From Nelumbo lutea (Eukaryota > Streptophyta > Magnoliopsida > Proteales > Nelumbonaceae), in NCBI GenBank assembly GCA_022828595.1, contig JAKGHH010000001.1, positions 204,991,813 through 205,055,812 of the forward strand: DNA of 64,000 bases, given 5' to 3'. A program made the position numbers and the translations under genes. The notes beneath the pieces are model-generated. The model was given only the letters and a program-made list of their open reading frames with translations, was not told the DNA's origin and searched no databases. Shown in pieces: positions 22,760 through 34,079 of this stretch (positions are counted from its first letter, which is position 1; each line of letters begins with the position of its first letter).

Positions 22760-24570
22760 ATCATATTTTCAAGGATCAATCTTGAACCATAAACTGAACT
22801 AGATCTGAACCAAAAGTAGTAGGAGAAGACTATACCTGATATGGAGAAGTAATATCTCCCAGCGAAGGTGTTCACGCCCAAGGAAGGATCCAAAGACTGC
22901 TCCCACTGAAGATGGCGCAGTGCAGAATGGAGCAGATTTAGCAATGTTCTTCTCCAAGAACTGTCATTCGCAAGAAACAGTAGGATGGAACGTGAGCACA
23001 GCTTCCTATCAATTCTTTCTCAAAGAACTGATGTTAAGATCGGATCTTTACTTCTCCCTCAACTGGAGATCGAACTGGCAAATTGAGCGGCAAGAACAAG
23101 GAGGCAGCAAGAAAGAATTCAGCAGGGTTGCTTAATTCTTTCTTCTGTTTTTTCAGCACTAAAGATGATGTAAAACCAACTCCCTAAAGGCTGCCGCCCC
23201 TTCCTTCTCTTATAACCCTAAAGGATCAGCTCCTAATCCAATTAGGACTTGCTGATCCAAATCTGATTTGGATCAGATATCCCTTTAGGTGATAAGGATT
23301 AACCCTTATCTTATCTGCAGATCAGATTAGCCTTCTCCTAATCTCATTAAGAGGTTTCTAAGATCTGAATCACATAACAGATCTGGACTCTCTGAGTGGA
23401 TAGGGTCAAGACCCTATCCTATCTGCTAATCTATCTCAAAATTCACCCCAAAATTAACTAATTAAATAGCCTAGTTCGAAATGGGCTTTAGGCCCATTAA
23501 GCTTATGTGCTCACTCAACCTTCCTAACTGCAGCCCAGTTGGGCTTCTTTGTATGGCGTGGGACCCAAGCATTGATCTACACATCAGCCACATGGGATTG
23601 GCCTAGCCTTTGTTACAAGGCCTGTCCGAATACACTATTATGGATAGTGCACCCCCTGAGACCCATCAAATGGGCTCTATGGGTCCAACACTTAGCCTAA
23701 GTGGTCCTTGGGCCAAGCCACATTGTAACACCCAGGGACTATGGGCAGATGCAAGATTAGCCCATCAGGTATTATCCTCAATATTCTTACACTTAACCTC
23801 TCAGCCCATAATGATCATACACTGCCTGACAAGAGAGGACCTCTCTCTCAACTGCAAGGAACAGTGTTGCACTCTCTACTTATATGGATCCCGAGAATTA
23901 AAACCTTTTTGCAAACTTTTTAGAAAACCATAATATATATACTTTTATATCCCATATAAAATATACTTTGCAAAATAAATCTCAACGTTTGAAATCGACT
24001 GCCGGTAGTCTTGGTTTCCATCACTGAGAGTGCATCCCCGATCATTGATCCTGTCACTATGATCACCCACTCAGATGAATTATCAAACTGTTCCAACATA
24101 CCCAGGTTTTGACCCCCGCTAAGGATCTCACTAATTGGTACATCAAAGACAGTCCAATCCGACACCTAGTGCAGTATCATAATTGAGTCTAGGGGTCGGG
24201 TGTAACTTTCCAGTTTTGCCCATCAATCTCCAAGGTCTAGGGCAATACTAGAAATCTGGTCTAGTTCAAAGATTCAATTAATCCCACACTGTATGTGCCT
24301 AGGGTCTCACGCCTAGCAACTGAGACATGCCACCCCCACCGACTTGGTGGCACAACAGTGTTAACCTTAATAGGATAGGTCTCCCCAGATCGACCCACTG
24401 GCTGTGAACATTCTAAACTAACACGAGTCTCATTAAGTGTCCAATTTAAATGTATTATATAGAAACATACAAAGGGAACATGAATCAAATATGCACTTTT
24501 ATTCATTTACAATAAATTCATAATGTAAATCATTCTGATTGAAGCTAAGGGCATACAAAACTGTCTAACA
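22760..24570 (-). repeat. LTR family B, copy A (3' LTR of a minus-strand Copia)
   Basis: In minus orientation the LTR begins TGTTAGACAG at 24,570. The adjacent purine tract AAGTGGGATC and the RNase H end lie beside it. Most of it (23,180-24,570) aligns in reverse with 36,623-37,770, including TAAATGAATAAAAGT, the GACACTTAATGAGACT-type segment and the ATTATGGGC block. The other end is not fixed; 22,760 is a guess based on where LINE sequence stops. Open frames inside it are not genes. Confidence 0.72.
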
Positions 24571-24584
24571 GATCCCACTTGCAC

Positions 24585-25896
24585 TTAGGTCCAATCAAGT
24601 ACAAGTCGGAGTCCCATGCTTTCCACGTGTTTCTCAAACATTTTCTGTGATAGTGGCTTTGTCAATGGGTCTGCTACATTTCCCGCTGACGCTACCTTCT
24701 GAATCAAGACGTCCCTCTACAACAATCTCCCACAGTATGTGGTACTTCCTCTCAATGTGCTTCGACTTCGAGTGGGCTCGTGGCTCCTTAGTGATGAGAG
24801 TAGAATTTATCACATTTTTATCCCCAAATATTTTGTCTTTCATACCTAATTAGTACTTACTTGGACTCATATCTCTTGTATTTCAGTTCAGGGCATGAAA
24901 AAAGGCATCAGGAGCAAAGAAAGGAAAATCGGATGATTTTTCTCAGTTTCGTCACCGTTCAATAGACACAGGGTTCATCTGGATTCTCCTCAAAGTCAAA
25001 CGATTTGACAGTTGAGTCAAAATGGATGTTCCAATTTCTAGAAGCTTGTTTAAGTCCATAAATGGATCTATTAAGTTTACATACCATGTTTTCCTAACCT
25101 GCAATAATAAATCCTTGCGGCTGCTGCATATAGATATCTTCAGTAAGATGTCCATTCAGGAATGCAGTTTTGACATTCATCTTCCAAATCACATAATCAT
25201 GGTATGCTGCTACAGCTAGTAGGATCCTAATGGATTTAAGCATGGCCACAGGCGAAAAGGTTTCCTAATAATCGATGCCCTCTTTCTGAGTGTACCCTTT
25301 CACCACCAAACGAGCTTTGAAGGTCTCAATCCTACCATCGGGGGCCTTCTTCCTCTTGTAAATCTATTTACCGATTGCTTTTACCTCGGAGGGTGGATCT
25401 ACTAGAGTCCAGACTCCATTGGTCTCCATTGAGTCCATCTCTGCTCTCATGGCCTCCACCCACTTGTGGGAATCTATGTCCAACATAGCTTCCGTGTAAG
25501 TCATGGTATCCTCCTCACTAGTCAAGGTTTCCACCAAGTAACTATCCTGGTCATAACCATAACGGACTGGTGGCCTACATACCTGAGTGGATCTTCTAGG
25601 TTGGTCACTACCTGGAACTTGTGGGACATCTCCACTAATCCTGAGCTCTCCTCATAAAGAACTATTTCTTGATGATGGGTGTCCAGGATATAATCGGTTT
25701 CCAAGAACTGTGCATTTTGGTTGCATAACACCTTCTGCTCACTTGGGTCATAGAATAGGTAACCCAGAGAGCCTTTTGGGTAGCCTACAAATAGGCAGTG
25801 ACCGGTTTTGGATTCCAACTTGTCTGCACTTGTTCTTTTAACATGTGTTGGACAACCCCAAATCTTAAAGTGTCTAACACTTGGTCCAAAGTTCAA
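24585..25896 (-). pseudogene. Copia A pol fragment: integrase end, RT part, RNase H end
   Basis: From high to low coordinates the minus strand shows the integrase C-terminal region (FKIWGCPTHVKRTSADKLES, GYPKGSLGYLFYDPSEQKV). It then shows the RT start (HKWVEAMRAEMDSMETNGVW), the RT core ([38 protein letters not shown]) and, after a deletion near 24,880-24,940, the RNase H end (SKHIERKYHILWEIVVEGRL). The RT catalytic YVDD block is missing in that deletion. It ends next to the LTR at 24,570, as normal for a Copia 3' end. The integrase core and gag are absent; a plus-strand Copia abuts at about 25,897. Confidence 0.87.
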
Positions 25897-28800
25897 GTGT
25901 CTGACACTTTGGTGCTAAGGACTTCTCCAAAATACAATGTTACAAATGCAAGGGGTTTAGTCACATTGCTTTTCATTGTAAAATGAAGAATATCTACACT
26001 TATGTAAGCAACATGGTCACATCATCATAAACTATCCAGTTAGACCATCTAAAGGTGCCCAAAAAAAGAATCAACAATGTACATATCATGTAACTAATGG
26101 CCAAACCACTACTATTTCCTCTTCCAAGGGTAAGGCTTCTACATCTTTTGCATCTATGGATGATGATAGAATTTGGCAATCGGTATCATATGCATTTTCT
26201 ATTATTGGCCTATCTGGTGAGTTTTCTGGTTATTGTTCTTCTCAATCTCACATTTGGATCATTGATTTTGAAGCAACTAATCACATGGCATGAACTAACC
26301 TTGAACCCCCATATAGTATTTTTAAAACCTATTATAGACATATTATTACTACCAATGGTGAAAAATTGAATATCATTGGTAGCAATGACCTATCCCTTAA
26401 TCTGTCATCTACTACCTATTTTCCTTTTACCAAAACTTTTCTTATTCCTAACCTCACTACAAATCTAATTTCTATTAGAAACCTGTTGATGAAGGATATA
26501 CACTTACATTTTATTATGATGGTTGTTTGATTCGGGATTGATACACTAGGAAGGTAAAAGAGAAGGGGCGTAGGTTGGGCCATTTATTTGTGTTGGAGTT
26601 TGAGAATTTTAAAGCACCAACATCATCAACATATTTTAGTTCATCTATTGCTGAATTTTTTGTTAAGCAAAAAAAAAATAATGTTTGGGATTTATGGCAT
26701 AAACGTTTGGGACATCCTCATTTTGAAAAATTGAAAATTTTGTTTGACTTTGATTCTATTAAAAATAAAATTCCATTTTTAAATACTTTTAATACCTCAT
26801 GTGTTTCTTGTTGTTTAAATGAAAACCACACTTTACCCTTTCCTCACACATCTAAGCATGCCACCTCACCATTTGAAATTATACAAAGTGATGTTTGGAC
26901 TTCATCTATTGTTTCTCAACTTGGATACAAGTACTTTGTCGTGCTTATTAATGATTGTATCAGATATACATGGATTTACTTTCTAAGACATAAATAAAAA
27001 ATATATCCTACATTTAAGCTTTTCCATGCTATGATATGAGTCCGGTTTTAGTCTCATATACATATTCTCTATTCAAATTCATGGGGAGAATACATTGATG
27101 GAGACTTATTATCCTACCTGAGAAGTCATTGGATACAAGTTCAACGAAGCTGTCTAGATACACCTCAATAGAATGGAGGGGATGTGTGTAAGAATGGTCA
27201 TGTGCTCAATGTTGTTAAAACACTATTGCAAGAATCTCATGCTCCTTCGTTTTGGGTTGAAGTCGCTAGTATTGTTGTTTTCTTGATTAATTGTGTTCCC
27301 TCATTCTTTCTTGCTAATATGTCTCCTTTTGAGAAACTGTTTGATCGTCCATCAGACTTATCTAGCCTCCATGCTTTTAGGTGTCTTTGCTTTATTCATC
27401 TCCCATCTCGTGAATGTTTCAAGTTATCTACTCAGTCTATTATGTGTGCCTTTGTAGGATATAGTCTAGATCACAAAGAATTTCTTTGTTATGATCCCTT
27501 TGCTCGTCATATTTGTATTTCCCAAAATATTGTTTTTTTAGCATATCTCCTTTTTTGTTGTTGTTGCAAAGCTATCTATTCCATCTGTTTTTGTTTTGCA
27601 AAATTTTGACTCACAAGATGCTTCTCCTCCTGCTAGTATAAAGGACTTTCTTGTCTTCTCTCTCAAAAGGCTGCGTGCCCTAGATCCTACGCCTACAACC
27701 CCACTTCCTCCCAACTTGGATCATCCTCCCATTGATGCTCCTGTAAGTGATGTTCCTTCAGATTTTGTTACTATTCCTACCACATCTCTTCATCATTGCT
27801 CTCGTATTTCTAAACCTTCTGGTCATTATGGCTTCCCTTCAAACCATAGTTCATTTTCTGTTGTGTTATCTTTCATAGATATTCTTCGCTCATATCAATA
27901 GGTCATTACTTGTCCTCATTGGAGAGATGCTATGGATGTAGAAATTCATGCCTTACAGGAGAATGACACTTGGGATTTGGTAGTTTCTCTCTCAGATGCT
28001 TCAGTCATTGGAAGTTGTTGGGTTTATAGAGTCAAGTTGAAATCAGATGGTTCATTGGACTAGTACAAAGCTCAACTTATTGCTCAAGGTTACACCCAAG
28101 AGTATGACATTGATTATGAGGAGACATTTGCTTCTACTGCAAAAATGACTACAATTCATATCCTCTTAGCTTTATCTGTTGTGCATTCATGGGCCATTTA
28201 TCAATTAGATGTGAAGAATGCTTTTTTGTTTAGGGTAATCTAAAGGAGACGGTATACATGAAGCTTCCTCTTGGATATAATGGTGATCCCTCCCTTGTTT
28301 GTCAATTAAAGAAATCCTTATATGATCTCAAACAAGCTCCTCAAGCCTAATTTGAGAAATTTTGAGATGTCATTGTTGTTAATGGATATCATTAGAGTGC
28401 CTCTGATTATTCTCTTTTCATTTGTCAAAGATCTCAAAGCATCAGTAACTTGTTGTTGTATGTAGATGATATGTTGTTGGTAGGGGATGATGAGGATGGA
28501 ATTCAAGAACTAAAGTCTCTTCTTCATAGATCCTTTCATATGAAAGACTTCTTATTTCTTGGAGTTGGAAGTACTCCATAGTAACCGAAGTTACTTTGTT
28601 TGACATCACAAGTATGCATATGATCTTGTTAAGCTTGCTAGTCTTACAGACACCAAACAAGTTGATACACCTATGGAGCTCAATGTCAAGTTGTCTAAAT
28701 CTAATGAGACTTTGCTTCCTAATGCTACTCTATATCAACAATTGGTTGGGTCCCTCATCTATCTCACCATGACTCACCTAAGCATTTCTCATGTGATTCA

Positions 28801-29404
28801 GGTAGTTAGTTTGTTTGTTTCAATCCTACATGACTACTACCCACCAGATTATTCATTATGTTCATGGCACTTTATCTCAAGGATTATTCTTTTCTTCTTC
28901 CTCTCCTATTCAGTTGAGGGCTTATGCTAATGCAAATTGGGCAGGTTGCCCTAATACCAAATAGTCTACTATAAGGTGGTTGTCTTTTTGGGTGGCTCCC
29001 TTATCTCTTAAAAATGCAAGAAACAACAAATAGTTTCTAAGTCATCTACAGAAGTTGAATACAGGGCTATGTCATCAGTGTGTAGTGATATTGTTTGGCT
29101 TCAATCTCTCCTTGCTGATCATGGTGTTCACCTCCCTACGCCTATTCCTCTCTATGTTGATAACACAAGTAATATCAAGATTGCATATAATCCAGTGTCC
29201 CATGAGAGAACCAAGCACATTGAGGTGGATTGTCACTCTATTAGGGATCTATTTCTTGTTGGCTCTATCTCTCTTCCACATATAGCTTCCAACTTGCAGA
29301 TTGCTGATATACTTATGAAGCCTATGACGAGATCTAGACATCTATACCTTTTAGGCAAACTGATGCTTATGTCTCAGCATCAATTTGAGGAGTGTGAAGG
29401 CACT
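25897..29404 (+). pseudogene. Plus-strand Copia body: gag end, protease, integrase, RT, RNase H
   Basis: The 5' end is missing. The segment opens with a zinc knuckle (CYKCKGFSHIAFHCKMK, about 25,935-25,985). A decayed protease (IWIIDFEATNHMA) follows, then the GAG-pre-integrase motif (LWHKRLGHPHFEKL, then CVSCC) at 26,690-26,820 and the integrase core start (IIQSDVWTSSIVSQLGYKYF). Part of the integrase core is deleted near 27,000-27,180. Next come the integrase end (27,184-27,540), RT (IYQLDVKNAFLF near 28,210; catalytic block broken) and RNase H (YVDNTSNIKIAYNPVSHERT at 29,150-29,220; LQIADILMKPMT). Stops and frameshifts are frequent. It is AT-richer than the minus Copia beside it. Confidence 0.88.
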
Positions 29405-29642
29405 TGATGTACTATAGTCCTATGGTCCCTATTGTATTATAGTCTTTCTCTCCTTTTTAGCTTTCATCCCTCCAAGGGCCCTTTTTGTAATTATTCTTTT
29501 TCTCTTTTAGCCTTTCAAGGGATCCTTTGTAAATGCATATAATTAATATATATTTAGACTCCTTGGGGTGTGGGTCAACTTACTCATTTAGACACCCTAG
29601 AATTTTGGTGTGTTCTCTTATTATGATGAATGAATGAACAAC
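29405..29642 (+). repeat. Probable 3' LTR of the plus-strand Copia
   Basis: Sequence starting TGATGTACTATAGTCC directly follows the RNase H end and a purine-rich GAGGAGTGTGAAGG. It runs to about GAATGAACA at 29,642, giving TG...CA-type limits and about 238 bp, a usual size for short Copia LTRs. No 5' partner is in the window, so the right end is a guess. Confidence 0.55.
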
Positions 29643-29704
29643 ATTAGCAAATAGGCTTGTACCTCAACTGCTAGGTTCTAAAAAAAAAGCAAAAAGGGGT
29701 AAAA

Positions 29705-29854
29705 TTTTCAAAAGGTGCACACTCGGTTTGAGTCACATTAGGTGCACGCCTAGGCACACCAAGCATGTGCCTTTTGAAGCGCTACGCCTAGGATCTGGGT
29801 GGGGCACCTACCCTAGAATGCACCTCACCTACGTGCTTAGGTGCACCTTTTAAA
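29705..29854. mobile_element. Short GTGCACCTAGG-type inverted-repeat element remnant
   Basis: About 150 bp has inverted ends (TTCAAAAGGTGCACAC and, inverted, TTAAAAGGTGCACCTAAG) and internal CCTAGGC palindromes. These ends match the type seen in the elements at 32,144-33,067 and near 52.9-53.0 kb. It is likely a deletion derivative of that family. It lies against the broken end of the pseudogene at 29,864. Confidence 0.55.
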
Positions 29855-29863
29855 TCATTATTC

Positions 29864-30342
29864 AGGGGCAAGATGGGTCTGTGCAATTTCATTCCCTTCA
29901 CCCTTGGGAGAATCTTCTTCACCAATCACAATAGCAACTCCAAAATGGATCTGCCCTTAACCACCAAGAAAATTCAAGGAGATGGACTTTGTAGGGGTGG
30001 TGGTTGCCGTAGCATTGGTCTTTGGCCTCTTGGTTGCAGTTGTGATTGCTTGTGTACCTTTGCCTTTCTTGGCAACATGGCTTTAGTTGCATAGTACAAT
30101 AGATGCCTTAACTCATGTATACCTGAATGTTAGGATCCAAAACACCCATGGAATGCCCATAAGTACAAGTCTAAAACAATGTGAGGGTTATGTATAAGTC
30201 CCACAAGTATCATGTCGTTGATTTTGTTTATGGGAGGATTATGCACGTTGCAAAGAAAACTCCAACTGTTATACAAACAAAAAAACAAGCACAAGATCAC
30301 TTGTATTTGAATGCCATCTTTCTTTTATTCGGTTCATGTTAT
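29864..30342 (-). pseudogene. Decayed paralogue of the membrane-protein gene at 38,941-39,501
   Basis: This segment aligns base for base, with many changes, to about 39,049-39,501. Shared blocks include ATCCAAAACACCCATGGAAT (30,135-30,154; 39,313-39,332) and GGGAGAATCTTCTTCA. On the minus strand the ATG has become ATA (30,340-30,342), and indels and stops break the frame. The last third of the gene is missing; it ends where the short repeat element lies. The (CT)n run of the leader is also kept (30,350-30,369). It cannot make the parent protein. Confidence 0.88.
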
Positions 30343-30668
30343 GGATCTGCTCTCTCTCTCTCTCTCTCTTTATGTGTGTACACATGGTTTTAGCTGCACA
30401 GAGATCCTAAATGCTGAAATTGCACTCTTGTCTACATAGAGAATAGAGAGATAAAGGAAAGAGGAAATGAATGGGGGCATTATAGGTTAGTAGTCAAGTC
30501 ATTAATTGAACTTTCAAATGCTCATGCTGAAATTGCATTCTTGTCCACATAGCATTGTATCAAATAACACATCTCCCTTTTGGGTTAATTCCATATTCTG
30601 AAGCAAGTAAACAAACTTGTTTTGTTACCCAAAACAATATATACCTATAGTTAGGACTATTAACACTA
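30343..30668 (-). other. Duplicated upstream flank of the pseudogene
   Basis: The stretch aligns with the region upstream of the intact gene (39,502-39,770). Shared words include GGTTAGTAGT at 30,485 and 39,650, TTGTCCA...GCATTGTAT near 30,540 and 39,708, and AATACCTA-like bases just before the insertion at 30,669. It shows that the duplication included promoter sequence. Confidence 0.7.
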
Positions 30669-32100
30669 TGTTCTGATTATGATAATAAATTCATTGAAGG
30701 TGTATTGATGAAGATTGAATCCAAGTGTGCTGATAATGCAATAGTCCTCCCACACATGAATTGAAGAAATGCAAAAAACATCTTTTGAAAGAAGAAATAG
30801 ATCATGTTCAAGAGTTGTTAAAAATCATATATTTATAGGAACTTGATATAATTAATAAGCATGTGCATGCAAGGGCTTAGTACAAACCTACTTTGATTAA
30901 TCCTATGCCATATAGACCAACGGTTAGCTTAAGAAAGGCCTTAGGCAATTTCCCAAATCTTAACCTAAGTGGAAATTTCATTTTTATTGATTAAAAATTT
31001 GATTATCAGCCTTTGGGAGCCTAAGGAGTCAACTACTTAAGCTTTTTAGAGCTGTTGTGGCAAGTAGTTGACTACTGGCCTAAGTAATCGACTATTTGTA
31101 ACAACACATTTTGGAAGTGCCTACTACTTGAGATAGGCAGATTCCTAACAGGTTTCTAATAGGATTAAGTAGTCAACTACTTAAGCTAAGTAGTCTATTA
31201 CTTTGCACAGAAAACCTCTGACAACATGAGTTTCACAATCATATTACAACTCCAAGCCTCCAATGACTCTTTCCTCTTTGGGAAGCTCGAAATCACTTGG
31301 GAATCATCTCTATACTTTTCCTATTGAGGGAATCTAATGATGCAATGGATTTAAACAGTCACATAGTTCATCTTTTAAATGCTTGATATAAAATCTTAGA
31401 GAATGAGAAAGAACTCAAGGAATATGAGAGAAATTCAAAAGGATTTAACAAGAAAAATAAGAATGAAACAAGATAAGACAAAAAGAAAGATCTATTTAGC
31501 AGCTCGAGCTAAAAAGAGAGAAAAACCCTTGAGCTTGAATGTGTAGAATGCAAAAAGTAGAGATTTCAGTGAATCCCAAAAAGGCCCATGGAACCCAAGC
31601 CTTCATTATGTTTTCTTACATGCTAAGATAATTTTGCCTGTGCTAACCTTGTAGAGGCAAAATATTATTAGTTATTGATTGTTATATCATTGTATTTGTA
31701 GATAGTAGTTCTCAATTAGCTAAAGGGATTATAGCCATGTTGCATTGAAGAGTTCAAAGATTAAACATAGGAAAGGTCTTGTTAGCACCCATAAGTCCAA
31801 CTAAGTTTCTAAGAGGTCTTGTTGGCACTTATAAGTCCAACTATGATACTAATTTGAAATTCTTAGGTGTTGTGCTTGAGGAGAGGATGTAAGCTGGGAG
31901 TGCCGAACCTCTATAAATTCTTGATGTTCTTGTGTTTTCTATTTTTGTATTTTACCTGTGATTATTTGCTACACCTAATTATTTATCTTGTAAGACAACA
32001 TTCACACTCACACTCATCGAAATAGGGGGAAGACCTTAGGTGAAGAATCAATTGAAAGACCTAATTCACCTCCCTCTTGGGTTCAGCTACCAAGAAACAA
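30669..32100 (+). repeat. LTR-like insertion (SIRE/Copia type) in the duplicated flank
   Basis: This sequence is absent from the intact copy of the duplication. It opens TGTTCTGATTATGATAATAA, a start typical of SIRE-type Copia LTRs. It contains 16-base repeats AGTCAACTACTTAAGC (31,027-31,042 and 31,171-31,186) plus inverted AGTAGTTGACTAC words, and near its end CACCTCCCTCTTGGG. These features are common in such LTRs. No coding frame is seen, so it is probably a solo LTR. The right end and target duplication are not fixed. Confidence 0.5.
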
Positions 32101-32143
32101 AGATAAGTTTAAAACTATTAATATATGGGTAGTGTATCTAAAT

Positions 32144-33067
32144 CATAGTTTTCAAAGTGCCAAGGCAAGGCTAGGTGACAGGTGCACTTTGTCACCTAGT
32201 CCCCTAGGTGATGTTCTTTTTTTTTTGAATAAAAACTATGAATCCTAGGTAAATTCCCTAAGTTCAATAGCAAGCAACAACCATGTTTCACTATTACTTG
32301 TCTATAATCTTCACAAAAAATGTATAAACTTCAATTATAACATAGAAAATCAACATATCCATGAAAAAAATTGGAAGAAAGAAAAGAATTTTAAGAAAAT
32401 AAAGGGGCTAAGCCTCTATTTTTGTCTGAGGAAAAGGAGAAAAAATGATAAAAGAAGAAGAATAATAAAATCAATGTGTGTTGATTTCACTTTTTTTAAG
32501 TTCTTCCTTACATATAAAATGAGGTTTCGTAGTTTTCAAGGGTTTAGGAAAGTATACATGATCATTGAACCCTAACAAATAAGATGAATAATAAAAAGAA
32601 ATTTGTATTTTAACTTACAAAGTGAATAATTTAATTTAATAGTGTTTGCTTTATTATTATAATCTAAAAGGTAAAGAATATAAAAGTATCCAAGAAAACC
32701 ATGTAAAAGATATCTTGGCGATCAAGTTTCTAAGTAATGATATAGTCCGATATGCCGGATGGGGTGTATCAGAGTGCTTTAGATTTTTTTATGTTTTTTT
32801 TAAACATATTCAGGGGGGGGGGGGGGTTGGTATACGGTTTGTCTACCCCATGAAGCATTAAGTATTTTGCATATTTGTGACCCATGATACGGGCTGATGT
32901 ATAGCAAAGTTTTGATACATCTTGGTGATTAACATGGGTTGATGCTTAAGCAAAATTTTGATACTTGTTGGTGATTAAGCAAGGCAACACTCTCTTTTTT
33001 TTTTGGTTATCAGCAACGCAACACTCCATGAGCACCTTGTTGCCTAGGTGTCACATTGACAACTATG
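32144..33067. mobile_element. 924-bp hAT-like non-autonomous element
   Basis: The ends are inverted: CATAGTTTTCAAAGTG at the left and, inverted from the right, CATAGTTGTCAATGTG. Flanking 8-base repeats are ATCTAAAT (32,136-32,143) and ATTTAAAT (33,068-33,075), with one mismatch. Eight-base duplications and C-A starts are normal for hAT elements. CCTAGGTG palindromes stand just inside both ends. There is no transposase. The intact copy of the duplicated segment lacks it (empty site near 39,790). A 14-base G run lies at 32,813-32,826. Confidence 0.8.
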
Positions 33068-33075
33068 ATTTAAAT

Positions 33076-33365
33076 ATAATTTTTAAATTAAATTTATATA
33101 TTTTAAAATTTAATCAAAATATAATACAAAATTATATGTAAATTCTTGTAAATATGTGCAAGAAATAAATATTTTGCAATTGCCTATTGAACTGACTTGA
33201 TTTTTGGGTTTTCCATTCTTCTAATTAATTATAAATTTATAAACTATTAATTAATATTTATCTTAATTTGCATTATTTTTTATCATTGGCATGTATAATG
33301 TATTATTTAATTTTTGGATGCATTATATATACTAATTTATAATAGTGAGTACTTCATGTGTATTT
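33076..33365. other. Distal part of the duplicated flank
   Basis: This AT-rich stretch aligns with 39,795-40,070. The clearest match is ATGTATAATGTATTATTTAAT followed by TTGG(A/G)TGCATTATAT and TAATTTATAATAGTGAGT. It resumes the paralogy after the 924-bp element. No gene is seen in it. Confidence 0.72.
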
Positions 33366-34079
33366 TGCAAACTGTATTAACTTGTGCCGCTCAAAGGTCA
33401 AAATTCCCAATTGGGAACATATGCACATTATAATCATGGACAGTGTGCAATTGATGCATCAAATACAATCAAATCATCTCCATTATTGTCAAAAAAAAAA
33501 AAAATTCAAATCTATCTAATGTCCATGAGCTGAGAATGATCAAAATTAAGCAAATACTCCATTGATTAAAATGATCACCAGTACCAATATGCTAATGTTG
33601 CAAACAATCAGAAATCAGTCACCTGTCATCAACTCATCAAAATTTTGCAATGATCCTTTTCAAGTCAAACGCCTCCTTATTTTAGCAGCTATGTAGGCCT
33701 AGATCGAAATAAGTAAAAACAAGCTCTCTTAATCTAATAATTATCAGAATATATGTAGCGAAACCAACAAATTTTGGGATCACAAGGGAAGACAAGTATT
33801 GCTACCAATTTAAACATTCATATACAAGATAGTGAACATTGTTTAACTAATGTCATAACTTAATCAAAGCAAATAAACACTAGTGAGTGTACATATAATT
33901 AGTATTAATAATTTATATTAAGCAATCAGGTGTATATCAAGATCAAAAGGAAAGTAAAATAAAAATGTAGGTTATTAGAAATTGGTAATTATCAACAAAT
34001 TGAGATATAAATATCCTCTTTTATACTTTGTTATAGAAAGTTCACTCATGCTTAATATACTTTCCTTCCTTGTTCTGTT
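33366..34079. other. Spacer, nothing recognised
   Basis: AT-rich sequence without coding motifs, terminal repeats or RNA-gene structure that I can support. Confidence 0.4.

Noticed and set aside
22920..23135. Open frame at the inner end of LTR copy A as a host exon
   Set aside because: No motif and no splice-compatible neighbours; it lies in LTR or leader-like sequence.
24000..24560. Inverted match with 36.6-37.1 kb as a large host palindrome
   Set aside because: It is explained by two copies of one LTR family in opposite orientation.
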